In this document: one piece after another, positions 20,701 to 30,818 of the stretch
Layout of the letters: the number at the start of each line of letters is the position of its first letter
Position numbering within the stretch: the first letter of the stretch is position 1
NCBI GenBank assembly: GCA_037447655.1
Contig: JBBHKE010001396.1
Span: 1-64,000 of the forward strand
Direction of reading: 5' to 3'
Length of the DNA stretch: 64,000 nt
From: Zygnema cylindricum
Taxonomy: Eukaryota > Streptophyta > Zygnematophyceae > Zygnematales > Zygnemataceae
Program-made: the position numbers and the translations under genes
Notes under the pieces: generated by a model
What the model saw: only the letters and a program-made list of their open reading frames with translations
Database searches by the model: none
Told to the model about the DNA's origin: nothing

Positions 20701-21480
20701 GATGCAAAAGGGAGTGCAACTCCTATGGAGTTCTGGCCAAAGGTGGAAGGAAAGGAGACAGATGGAGGATTGACTCTCGAAGATGATATGGAACCAGGGG
20801 AGTCAGACTTCATGTCCACGATTCCCTACCGACAAATCGTTGGGAGTCTTATCTACTTTATGAACTGCACTCGTCCGGATATTGCAGCGGCTGTTGGAGC
20901 TCTGAGTCGAAGTCTTCAGAATCCGAAGAAATCAGATTGGGAGGCAGCAAAACGAGTTCTGAGATACCTTGCAGGAACACGAGATCTCCGACTTTCTCTT
21001 GGAGGAGATGAAGTAAAAATCAGCACCTGGAGCGATGCGAGCTATGGTGATATGCCAAGCCGACGTTCTACCACTAGATTCATTCTGAAGATCGGTAATG
21101 GTACTTGCTGCTGGACAAGCAAGCTCCAAAAGGTGACTGCTCAGTCAACCATGGAAGCTGAATACATGGCAGCTAGCTCAGCTGTTAAGGAACTTCTTTG
21201 GGTAAAGTCTCTTTTACAAGAACTGAAATTTATGCAGTCTGGTCCTCAGGTCATTTGGTGTGACAATCAAGCTGCTATTGCTATTGCTTCTAATCCTAGT
21301 CATCATTTCAAAAGCAAGCATATTGACATTAAGTTACACTTTGTGAGGGAAAAGGTGATGGGCAGAATTCTGAAACTCAGCTACTTACCTGATGAGAAAA
21401 TGTTGGCAGATATGATGACAAAACCCTTACCTGCCCCAAAATTGAAATTCTGTAGAGAGGGATGTGGTCTAAGTGGTTAG
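20695..21480 (+). pseudogene. pol: RNase H of element D (open, 261 codons)
   Basis: The frame is open throughout. It reads IPYRQIVGSLIYFMNCTRPDIAAAVGALSRSL, DWEAAKRVLRYLAGTRDLRLSLGG, STWSDASYGD, QSTMEAEYMAASSAVKELLWVKSL, CDNQAAIAIASNPSHHFKSKHIDIKLHFVREK and DEKMLADMMTKPLPAPKLKFCREGCGLSG, then a stop. It is the best preserved RNase H in the window and is followed after 23 bp by the LTR. Confidence 0.9.
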
Positions 21481-21503
21481 TAGAGTCTAAAGCTTTAGGG
21501 GAG

Positions 21504-22388
21504 TGTTGTTTTGAAAGCTTTAGTCCTCACTAAGCTTCATAGGCGAGGGGAGTGTCTTCTCAGTATTTAGAATACTTTGTGAAAAGTCTGGTTCAGTATG
21601 TACTAGAATTAATGTTACAGTGAACACTGAGGGAGTTCACGGTGTGACACACTTCAGGGCACGCGTCGGTAAATGAGACACTCTACAAAGATCCGTTTGT
21701 ACTATTCAGACTTATCATAAAGACCGAAGTGTCACATAATAATTTCATCTTGGATGCAACTTCGAAATGATGGACAGTGAAGATTTGCTGCCGACGGAAG
21801 GTGATCATTTGGGACCATGTCTGTAATTATCTGACGTGTTTGTACACGGTGTACTGTGATGTTACTTATCTCTAGTTTGTACAGAAGCGTGTTTTGTTTG
21901 ATTAGTGTCTCAGTTCAGATTCTTTCTGTATGACATACCTTGATATATTCAGGTATCCTCTTTTAGATAGTAGATATTATTGATGCATGGCTGGTATGCT
22001 TCCTTTGCTTAGTTAGGGCAATAAGTGGCTGCTAGCTCTTAGAATAATAGATCTTTTAGGTATAAGAATAGGACTTAGCAATCTCAGAATTAGGAACTTG
22101 TTGTATCAAAATTATGCTGTGACATTTTTTGATATCTTTGACTGAGAATATCTCCCAGATGTGTTTGCAAATTTCTGTGTAAATTTGCACTTCTGTTCCT
22201 TTGTGTATTATCTGCATTTTGTCATATTTGTAGGCCATTTGATTGCCTAAATTATCTTTGACTCTGTTCCAAAGTTGTGTGTATTTTTTTTTTGAGCATT
22301 TGTGAGAGCTTCTTGCTTATCTGAATTCTGTGATGTCTACTCCAGCATCAACTTCATCTTTAGTTGGTGTAGCACTAACAGAACAACA
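21504..22388 (+). repeat. 3' LTR of element D
   Basis: It follows the polypurine tract TTTAGGGGAG (21494-21503). It starts TGTTGTTTTGAAAGC and ends ACAGAACAACA. It matches the 5' LTR almost base for base, differing mainly by single substitutions and a short T-run. Confidence 0.9.
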
Positions 22389-22393
22389 TCTAG

Positions 22394-23040
22394 CAATCGG
22401 AGCTGAGGCTCCAAGAGAACCGTGAAGGGGGTTCTTTCGGAGGGAAGAAGAAGGAACTTGTGGTCACAAAAGTGAAAAGAGAGACCGAGGACGAGTCCTC
22501 TGAGAAGGAGGATGGGGAGCTTCTTCTTGACGAGAGTCTGGAGAAGAAAGAGATCCCTCAAAAACGCAAGTGTGCTCTCACATATATTCGAGAAGCTACA
22601 CAGGAAGGATGGATCATCGACTCAGATGCTTCCATGTATATGTGTCGTAATAAGCACCTCTTTACTAAGCTAATAAAGATCCTTACTGTAGAGATATAGT
22701 AAGGAAATGGGAGAGTGGTTACTACATATCTAGTGGGGTCGGTAGACCAGAAAGTCTTAGTGGAGGGTAAGACTTCTATACTCACCTTCTCAGATGTACT
22801 CTACATTCATTAGCTGAGTAAAAATCTTGTCTCTACGTTTGTGTTACATGACAAAGAGTTTCAAACCTTCACTAGAAAGGGAGTCTTTACAGCTAAGTAT
22901 AGAGATGAAGTTTATTTCACGGCAGATTTGGGTAGCCAAGGAATGTTTAGGCTTAACCTGAGTAATGAAAAGAATAATGCTTACTATGTTGGTGTTCCTA
23001 AGTTGATGATTTGGCATAAGCGGTAGGGTCATGTGCATTT
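22394..23040 (+). pseudogene. pol: Protease and pre-integrase of host element B3 (after D)
   Basis: The frame of the interrupted gag continues: GGKKKELVVTKVKRETEDE, GELLLDESLEKKEIPQKRKCAL, then the protease signature GWIIDSDASMYMCRNKHLF, where DSG is DSD. Damaged FSDVLYI and LSKNLVSTFVLHDKEF sequence follows, then FRLNLSNEKNNAYYVGVPKLMIWHKR. Stops interrupt the region. Confidence 0.75.
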
Positions 23041-23890
23041 TGATAAGTTGAGGGAAATGACAAGCTTGGTGTAGTAGAAGGCATTCAAATTGGGGATAAT
23101 GAAATGGTGGCTGATTCTAGTGGCTTTGCTCAAGGTAAGGCTTATAGACTTCCTTTTCCTAAAGCCGCCACATATAGGGGTGAGAAAGTACTAAATTTGG
23201 TCCACACATATATCTAAGGACCGGCAAAAGTACCTTCGGTTGGAGGGAAGTGGTTTATGTTGATAATAACCGATGACTGTTCTAAAGACTCTAGAGTCTA
23301 CTTCCTAAAAACAAAGTCTGAAATACCAACTTACTTCAAAGAATATAAAGCCTGGAGTGAGAAGTTGCATGAAACCCCCATTAAGAGAATAAAGAGTGAT
23401 AATGGGGGGGAATATACCTCTAACCAGCTTGAGGAATATTTGAGAGATGAGGGATTTCAGCACTTGAAAATTGTACCATATAACCCGGAACAAAATAGGG
23501 TAGCTGAGAAGTTTAACCGAACACTATGAAAAAGTGTATGCAGTATGTTGGCCGACAAGAAAATAGAGAAGAGATTTTGGGCAGAAGCCATGAACTGTGC
23601 CAACTACAATAAGAATACAGACCTAACCTCAACCGTAAAATGAATGACACTTAATGAGAAATGGGTTGGAAGGAAACCAGATATCTCACACCTTAAATGA
23701 TTCGGTAGCCAAATTTACCGGCTTGACACAGATAGGATAAATTGGAAACTAGATGTTAAAGGAAAACCTAGATACTTTGTAGGATATGATGAGGATTTCA
23801 AAGGATATAAAGTGTATGACTTAGGAACAAAAGATATCATTCTGGTCAAACACCTAGTCGTCATGGATAAAGGGAAGTCATTTGACCCCT
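23041..23890 (+). pseudogene. pol: Integrase of host element B3
   Basis: Blocks are AQGKAYRLPFPKAATYRGEK, HTYI-stop-GPAKVPS (first catalytic Asp is Tyr), FMLIITDDCSKDSRVYF, KSDNGGEYTSNQLEEYLRDE (second Asp kept), NPEQNRVAEKFNRTL (Glu kept), FWAEAMNCANY and DEDFKGYKVYDLGTKDII. Stops and frameshifts occur between blocks. It is close to 7311-8060. Confidence 0.8.
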
Positions 23891-25170
23891 TCAAATATAC
23901 CAAAAAGATAACAATCAGATTTGAGTCCGAAAGTGAGGAGAACTCGGTCATTCCTGAAAGGGACATAAGTGAAACATTAATTGCAGATCCAGAGGAGATC
24001 CAAGATACAGGAGATCCATCGGAAACCTCACATCTTCCTATAGACTTCAAGGAGACATAATAGGAGGAATCGGAACCGGGTTCCATGGATAAAAGAGCCG
24101 ATGAGAGAGTAAGTAGAAATCCAAGACTTCCCTCCATTCCAGCTTCAGAGTTTGAGGGAGGGAGAAGGAGCAGGAAAAGGATACAAGAGACACAGGCTGC
24201 TAATAACGTAACTAAGTTATCTCACCCACATGAGCCTCAGTCATACTCGGAGGTAGTGAACAGTCTGGAGAAAGACGGATCGATTGGAGCCACAAATGAT
24301 AAGATGGCCTCCATCAAGCAAGCAAATACTCGGGAACTAACGGACTATCCTCGTAACAAAAAAACCGATTGGGTGTAAATGGGTTTTTAAACAAAAACTG
24401 AACCCAAACAATACCATTGAAAGATATAAGGCTTGGTTGGTAGCAAAGGGGTTCACCCAAAAGGAAGGGATTGACTATAAGGAGACTTTTGCTCTAGTTG
24501 TTTGGTTCCCATTAGTAAAGATTCTCCTCAATCTAGCGGCAACAGAAGACATGGAAATACACCATATGGATATTAAGACTACATTTCTCAATGGTGAATT
24601 AGAGGAAGAAATTTTCATGCGGCAACCTGAGGGGTTAGTGGAGGAAGGAGAAGAGAGCAAAGTCTGCTGACTCATAAAGTCTTTATATGACTGAAGCAGC
24701 CTCCCTGCAGTGGAATAAGAAACTAGATGAGTTTCTCACCGGTCTGGGATATATCCGGATTAGCTCTAACAATTCTATGTATATAATTGAAGATGAAAAT
24801 GGTGTGATTTTTATTGCAATTTATGTAGATGATCTGTTGGTGTTAAGTAAGTCTTTGGAAAAGATCAATAAGTTGAAGAAAAATCTTAGAAGAAGATTTG
24901 ACATAAAGGATTTAGGGGAGGCAAAATATATTTTGGCAACCCAAATGGAGGGAGAAAGGGGGAAAAGGATCATTAGACTTACTCAGAAAAAAGCAATAGG
25001 AAATATGCTTGAAAAATTCCAGATGGAAAAGACAAACAGTTGTACCACTCCCATGGACTTTAAAAAAGTAAGTGAAGGAAGTGTACAACGAAGCGTGAAA
25101 ATCTTAGATGATCAAATTAGTCTAGAAGAGAGAGAGTTTATAAAGTCTATCCCCTACAGGTAGGTTATAG
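23891..25170 (+). pseudogene. pol: Linker and RT of host element B3
   Basis: The linker contains SETSHLPIDFKET and PSIPASEFEGGRRSRKRIQET. RT blocks are GIDYKETFALVVWFPLVKILL, HHMDIKTTFLNGELEEEIFMRQPEG, a frameshift near 24668, QWNKKLDEFLTGLGYIRIS, AIYVDDLLVLSK with intact YVDD, and NSCTTPMDFKK. It is the same subfamily as 8511-10180. Confidence 0.85.
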
Positions 25171-25369
25171 GAAGTCTAATATACTTTATCAACTGCACTA
25201 GGCTAGACATAGCGGCAGCAGTTGGAGTACTTGGTATGAGTCTTAATGATCCTAAGAAGAGAGACTAGGAGGCAGCTTAGAGATTCATGAGATATCTGGT
25301 GGGAAGCAGAGAGTTATGGTTGCATTTAGGAGGGAGGAACACTGTTATCACTACTTCGAGTGATGCAAG
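25171..25369 (+). pseudogene. pol: RNase H, truncated (host element B3)
   Basis: It reads IGSLIYFINCTRLDIAAAVGVLGMSLN, RYLVGSRELWLHLGG and TTSSDAS, then stops abruptly where a B-like LTR start begins. The C-terminal two thirds are missing. Confidence 0.75.
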
Positions 25370-25464
25370 TGTAGTAATTAATGGTTCTTTTAGGATTTTC
25401 TAGGTCCAAAATAAAATGTAGAAAAGAAATCGAGGCAGTCTGCCTCTAACTCCTATCTTCAACT
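25370..25464 (+). repeat. LTR B-like 5' fragment (B4)
   Basis: TGTAGTAATTAATGG followed by GGATTTTCTAGGTCC and GGCAGTCTGCCTCTAAC aligns with the first 95 bp of family B. It is cut at 25464 by LTR A of the next element. Bases 31817-31850 (CCCACACTTGTCGCAGTTAG) continue the same stretch on the far side of that element. Confidence 0.6.
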
Positions 25465-26465
25465 TGTTAAAATTAAAGGTTTACTTAGGTATTTTCTATG
25501 TTACTTAATTGACTTAAAAAGGAGCACGAAAAAGCAGGGGCAGCTTGCTTCAACTTCTCTCTCTAGCCCCCATACTTGCCGCAGTCACTAAAGGCTGGAG
25601 AGGAAGCTTGAGCCATGGCTGCTTATGCTTCCCCTAGAGTCTAAAGGTAATCCTTGGGTAAACTTAACAAAAACGTTGACGGATCCATGATTTGATCTTG
25701 GAACCTACCGTCCGTCCAAGTAGCCTAATGTCGATACCATGTAGCCTAGCACCTGTGTCGAAGTATATAGGGTACGATAGCTACTTAAAGACATGGAAAT
25801 AGAGAAGTTCATTTAACTGATGAACGGACCACAATCACATAGACATAGTTAGATAGAATTACTTCGAAAAGTACCGCTTGTATTTTAACATCAATAAATT
25901 AAAGGCGATATAAATCGGACGATGGAGGAAGAAGTGGAGGTCACGGAATGGACGATTTGGCGGTTTGCGGTCACAGCCACATCGGGTGACACGTGGCAAC
26001 ATGACATTGGATAGCGGCATCTCCAAGACATACCATGGCGAATTTGGATATGGTAGGCGTCAGCTTCTTGGTCATGTCGTACAATTGCCGTACAAAAATT
26101 ACTCCGTGCCAAGTACCTTTCTTTACTGTATAGTGAATTGATTAGCTCCTTACTTTAGTAGTAGAGAGATTAGAGAGGGGTATAGGACTTAGGAAAATTA
26201 GAGGTAGCCGCCTCTTTCTCCCACAAAGCTCCAGTGTAGAAGGTCATCTTCCACCATTGATAATTTACTGCTCAGGGGAGAAAATTCAAGGATTTTTTTT
26301 GTTACAAACTAAAAGGAGTATGTTCTTCTAAGGGGTGAATTCTGACAAGTGTGTATTCTGTCAGGGTGTTAGTAATACTCATACAAAGACTAAGGGATTG
26401 AGGCTATGCTAAGGGATTTTGGTAAGTTGCCTACTCTGAGGACCAATGGAGGTCTCAGAGTTGCA
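25465..26465 (+). repeat. 5' LTR of the family A element (A2)
   Basis: It starts TGTTAAAATTAAAGG and ends CTCAGAGTTGCA, 1001 bp. CCATGGCTGC lies at about 25614. The TATA position reads GTGTAGAAGG, so the box is lost here. An antisense tRNA-like module is at 25678-25759. Confidence 0.85.
25678..25759 (-). other. tRNA-like module in LTR A2 (antisense)
   Basis: The minus strand has GACACAG, GCTACATGGTAT (D-arm-like) and a T-arm CCAAG-ATCAAAT-CATGG in which four of five stem pairs hold. It aligns to 31032-31113. Confidence 0.5.
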
Positions 26466-26480
26466 GGCTATGGGCCCACC
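26466..26480 (+). other. Primer binding site of the family A element
   Basis: GGCTATGGGCCCACC directly follows the LTR and differs by one base from the element D site. Confidence 0.7.
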
Positions 26481-27400
26481 CTCTAGGGTGCTCGCATTCA
26501 ATGGAACTGGGTTCATCTAATAGGAGAGTATGATGATAGGAGCCCTATGTGACAAAAGATTTTGGGGAATAGTGAGTGGGTGAGTAAAGCGCCCATCCGG
26601 TCCAGCTATCCCTCCAGGGTTTGCTGGAAGCAGATTTGCTAGGAGACCAGATCCACTGTCATCAGGGAACTCAGAAGACGGAGAAAGCATCGTGATGGAA
26701 AAGGGGAAAGAAAAAGAAAAAAACACACGTATAGCAACCAGCTCTGTTTTCATATCTCCTGTTCCGAGGAAGGAGGAGAATGACATCAATACCTGGGACT
26801 ACAACAATATGGCGGCCAAGCATTTTATCCTCCGTCATCTCACACAAGGACTCGCAGGTCTTCATTTGCAGCTGGAAAGGGCTTGCGATCTGTGGGATGC
26901 GCTTATAGAGATGTACCAGAGCGGTACGATTTAGGAACAGAAGCTGGCAGAGCAAAAGATCAATGGATACTTTCACAAAGGAAACAAGATGCTTGATATC
27001 TGCAATGAGTTGGCTATACTCTTCATGGAGTTAGAGTGTGCCGAAAAGGTAGAAATCGAAAGGCAAAGGTTCATTGCTTACTCATGAAACTACCCGATGA
27101 GTATGAGAACATTGTGAACCGGGAATATGATCTGTCGGACTCCAAGTGGATATAGAATTCGGTAGTTGGTATAATCCTCGTCCGAGAGAATACTTCGAAA
27201 TCCGGAGGGGAGTTAAGAGTGGACAAGCCTTCGCGGCCGCAGCAAGTTGGAGAAACAAAGATTCACGAAAACCCCTTGGAAGTCATGGAGGGGGAGACCA
27301 GACAAATCAATCCAATGAGTCCGGAACAATGGGACCTAAAGGGCTTTGTCATTTTTGCAAGAAACCCGAGCATTGAAATGGCGGAATATACTAAATTGAC
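26466..27400 (+). pseudogene. gag: Gag of the family A element
   Basis: MGPPSRVLAFNGTGFI is followed, after stops, by TWDYNNMAAKHFILRHLTQGLAGLHLQLERACDLWDALIEMYQSGTI, a stop at 26935 (the Gag at 3925 has a TAG at the same site), LAEQKINGYFHKGNKMLDICNELAILFMELE and KLPDEYENIVNR. The zinc knuckle starts CHFCKKPEH at 27346 and then shifts frame. Gag would package RNA; it is not intact. Confidence 0.85.
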
Positions 27401-27835
27401 CGAGCTTCAGATAAAGGAGGGGCAGACCGGGGGTCAACCAAGAGGGAAGAAAAATGCACTTGTCACACTGATACTTGAGGAGGAATCTTATGAGGAGGAA
27501 GACGAACTTCTTTTGGATAAGGAGTTGGAGGCAAAGACAGAAGTCAAAATTCCACGGAAGCAGAAATGTGCTTTCAATGGATTGAAAGGTGAAGGGGGGC
27601 GGATTGTGGATTCAGGTGCCTCCATGCACATATGCAAGGATAAGCATCTGTTCACTAAACTGATAAAGATTTATAGAGTAGAGATTGAATATGGGGATGG
27701 GAGGGTAGTTACAACTACTTATGTAGGATCGGTAGATTTAAAAGTCATACTGGAACAGAAAACCCCAATAGTCACATTCTCTGATGTATTGTTTATTTCG
27801 GAGTTGAACTAAAACATTATCTCTACATCTGTATT
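27401..27835 (+). pseudogene. pol: Protease of the family A element
   Basis: An acidic lead (ILEEESYEEEDELLLDKELE) precedes the protease block GGRIVDSGASMHICKDKHLFTKL, with the D-S-G catalytic triad intact. VVTTTYVGSVDLKVIL and VTFSDVLFISELN follow. It lies in a 197-codon open frame (27219-27812), so this module is among the better preserved. Confidence 0.8.
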
Positions 27836-28995
27836 AGATGATAAAGGTTTTGAAACTAGCACCAGAAAAGGAGTTTTTACAGCTAGCTTTGAGGAAGATG
27901 TGTATTTCATTGCTGAGAAAGGTAGCCAAAGAATGTTCAGGCTTGCTTTACGTAATGAAAAACTCAAACTTTACCATGCTGGTGTTAATGATATTATGTT
28001 GTGGCATAAAATACTTGGGCATGTGAATCTAGAAAAGCTAAAAAAAATGAAAAAGATGGGAGCAGTTGAAGGGATACGCTTTGGGGAAAATGAGAAGTTA
28101 AGTGATTCCAGTGGGTGTGCTCAAGGTAAAGCACATAGATTACCATTTCCAAAGGAAGCAACCTATAAAAGAGAATAAGTTTTTTATTTGGTACACAAAG
28201 ACATTTGGGGACCAGCAAGAGTGCCATCACCCGGAGGGAAAAGATTTATGCTGATGATTGGTCTCGGTACTGCCGGGTATATTTTTTGAAAAACATATCA
28301 GAAACTTTGAAGTATTTCAAACAATATAAGGCATGGGCCAAGAAGCTTCACGAGACCTTAATAAAGAGAATAAGATGAGACAATAGAGGGGAATATACCT
28401 CCAATCAGTTTGAGGAGTTCTTAAGAGAGGATGGTGTGCAACATCAAAAGACATCTCCGGAAAACCCGGAACAGAATGGTGTTGCCGAGAGATTGCATAG
28501 GATATTGAATGATAGTGCCCGGAATATGTTGTCAGATAAAAGGATAGAAAAAAGATTTTGGGCCGAAGCTATGAATTGTGCTAATTATTTGAGAAATAGA
28601 GTACTTACTTCGGCAGTGAAAGGCCAAACTACATATGAGAGATGGACCAGCCGAAAACCGGATCTATCTCACTTAAAGGTTTTCAATAGTAAAGTCTTCA
28701 GTTTAGATACAGATAAATCTAACTGGAAACTAGATCCTAAAGGGAAACTCGGATTCTTGTTGGGATATGATGAGGATATAAAAGGGTATAGAGTATCTTC
28801 AGTTTAGATACAGATAAATCTAACTGGAAACTGGATCCTAAAGGGAAACACGGATTCTTGTTGGGATATGATGAGGATATAAAAGGGTATAGAGTGTATG
28901 ATCTACAGACAGAAGATATAATTCTAGTAAAGCATCTGGTAGCTATGGATGAAGGTAAGTCGGTAGATCCCTTCAAATCCTCAAAGTCAGTCAAA
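27836..28995 (+). pseudogene. pol: Integrase of the family A element
   Basis: FRLALRNEKLKLYHAGVND, LWHKILGHVNLEKL and CAQGKAHRLPFPKEA form the pre-integrase module. The core keeps HKDIWGPARVPS (first Asp) and RQDNRGEYTSNQFEEF-like sequence with a stop (second Asp kept, G altered). NPEQNGVAERLHRIL carries the Glu. Then come FWAEAMNCANYLRNRVL, RKPDLSHLKVF and DEDIKGYRV, part of which is duplicated at 28695-28896. Confidence 0.85.
28695..28896. repeat. 101-bp tandem duplication inside integrase
   Basis: The segment TCTTCAGTTTAGATACAGAT...GGGTATAGAGTA at 28695-28795 is repeated at 28796-28896 with only a couple of differences (CTAGA/CTGGA, CTCGG/CACGG). A period of 101 breaks the reading frame. 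The near identity means it arose after most other decay. Confidence 0.9.
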
Positions 28996-30115
28996 ATCTG
29001 ATTTGAGCCAAACAATTCTGATGACTTTCATCTTCTTAACTATCGGAGTCTTCAAGAAGATAATACTCTTGCAACATCGGATGATATTCCTCCAAGTTCA
29101 AAACAGACCGAGAAAGACTTAAACTTGGAAACACCGGTGACACCTATACTTGAAGCGGAAGACTTGGTGGAAACTAATATGTATCTAAGAGACAAGGGAG
29201 AAGTTGTGGTGATACGAAAAAATCCGCGGGAACCATCAATTCAGACTGCAAATTTTGAGGGAGGGAGAAGAAGCACCAAAAGATTTCAAGAGAAACAAGT
29301 TAACAACAAGGTAACTAAACTGTCTCACCCGGATAAACCTCAAACATATGAAGAGGCAATGAAATGCCCGGAGAGAAATCGGTGGAAGACGGCCATCAAT
29401 GAAAAGATGGCTTCAATCATGGCGGCTGATACATGGAAGTTTGTGGACTGTCCACCCGATCGAAAACTTATTGGATGTAAGTGGGTTTTCAAATTAAAAT
29501 TGAATTAGGACAATACTATTGAGCGGTATAAGGCCCGATTAGTGGCCAAAGGTTTTACTCACAAAGAGGGAATAGACTACGAAAAAACCTTTGCTCAAGT
29601 CGTTAGATTTCCCTCGGTTCGGATACTTCTCAGTTTAGCAGCTGCAGAAGACATGGAAGTACACTTGATGGACATCAAAACAACCTTCTTATATGGAGAA
29701 CTAGAGGAGGAGATCTTCATGCGATTGGCGGAAAGATTCATGGAACAAGAAGAGGAAAGTAAGGTATGCCGGCTGATGAAATCTCTTTATAGTTTGAAAG
29801 AGGCGCCTCGACAATGGAACAAGAAACTTGATGAGTTCCTTACCGGTTTGGTATACATCCGGATCAGTTTAGATCATTCAATTTATGTTTTTGAAGATGA
29901 GGAAGGTGTCATCTTTATTACAATTACGTTGATGATTTGCTTGTTCTAAGTAAGTCAATGGAGAAAATCAACAAACTAAAAACAGATCTAAAGGGAAGAT
30001 TTGAAATGAAAGACATGGAGGAGGTAAGATATATTTTGGGAATACAATTAGAGAGAGATAGAGAAAAGAGAACAATTAGACTAACTCAGAAAAGAGGCAA
30101 TTAGAAACATGTTGG
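28996..30115 (+). pseudogene. pol: Linker and RT of the family A element
   Basis: The linker has LEAEDLVETNMYLRDKGE and FEGGRRSTKRFQEKQ. RT blocks are TWKFVDCPPDRKLIGCKWVFK, a stop at 29506, GIDYEKTFAQVVRFPSVRILL, MDIKTTFLYGELEEEIFMRL, KEAPRQWNKKLDEFL and YVFEDEEGVIF. A one-base deletion then shifts the YVDD box (TITLMICLF at about 29930). EARYILGIQ and NMLEKFHKA-type sequence continues in broken frames. Confidence 0.85.
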
Positions 30116-30808
30116 AAAAATTTCACAAAGCCAACTATTGTACGACTCCCATGGTCCTAAAAAAGGGAAGTGAGGGGAGTGAGGAAGAAGATATCTTAAT
30201 TCTAAATGATCAACTAGGTCTAGAAGAGAAAAAAAATATGCAAACTATCCCATACAAACACGTAGTGGGTAGTCTGATTTATTTTATGACTTGTACCTGA
30301 CCAGATTTGGCAGCAGTTGTAGGAGTGCTAAGTAGGAGTCTGAATGCTCCTACCAAAAGGGATTGGGAAGCAGCTAAGAGGGTCCTCAGATATCTCATAG
30401 GAACTAGGGATCTATGGCTACATCTGGGTGGGGAAAATACTGACATCACCACTTCGAGTGATGCGAACTATGAGGATGCTCCAATGCGAAGATGTCCATC
30501 TGGATAAGTGTTGTATGTGGGGAATGGTGCTTGTTGCTAGAGCAGTAATCAACAAAAGGTCATTGGTCAGTCCACCATGGAGGCAAAGTATATGGCATCT
30601 TTGTGTGCTGTGAAAGAATTGATGTGGGTCAAATCCTTGATTGGTGAATTAGACATCTTAAGAGTGGAATTAAAAAAATATTTGGTGATAATCAAGAAGC
30701 ACTTACAATTGCTGCAAATCCTAAACATCACTTTAAAACAAAGCACATGGATATCAGACTTAGCTTTGTCACGGAGAAGGTGGACTTCAATTTAAAAATG
30801 ACTAGAAA
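30116..30808 (+). pseudogene. pol: RNase H of the family A element
   Basis: IPYKHVVGSLIYFMTCT, a stop at 30298 (CGA to TGA fits), DLAAVVGVLSRSLNAPTKRDWEAAKRVLRYLIGTRDLWLHLGG, SDANYEDAPMRRCPSG, a frame change, STMEAKYMASLCAVKELMWVKSL, then degraded CDNQ and HHFK regions. It is the same subfamily as 5566-6260. Confidence 0.85.
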
Positions 30809-30818
30809 ATAAGGGGAG

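Larger units (their letters stand above)
16766..22388 (+). mobile_element. Element D: copia element with two LTRs and perfect TSD, nested
   Basis: It is bounded by LTRs 16766-17652 and 21504-22388, and flanked by TCTAG at 16761-16765 and TCTAG at 22389-22393. The host zinc-knuckle frame continues after the right TCTAG. The order is gag, protease, integrase, linker, a filler replacing most of RT, the RT C-terminus with YVDD, then RNase H. The LTRs look about 97% alike by eye, so this is the youngest insertion visible. It still lacks most of RT, so it probably moved with enzymes supplied by other copies, or was damaged soon after insertion. Confidence 0.9.
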
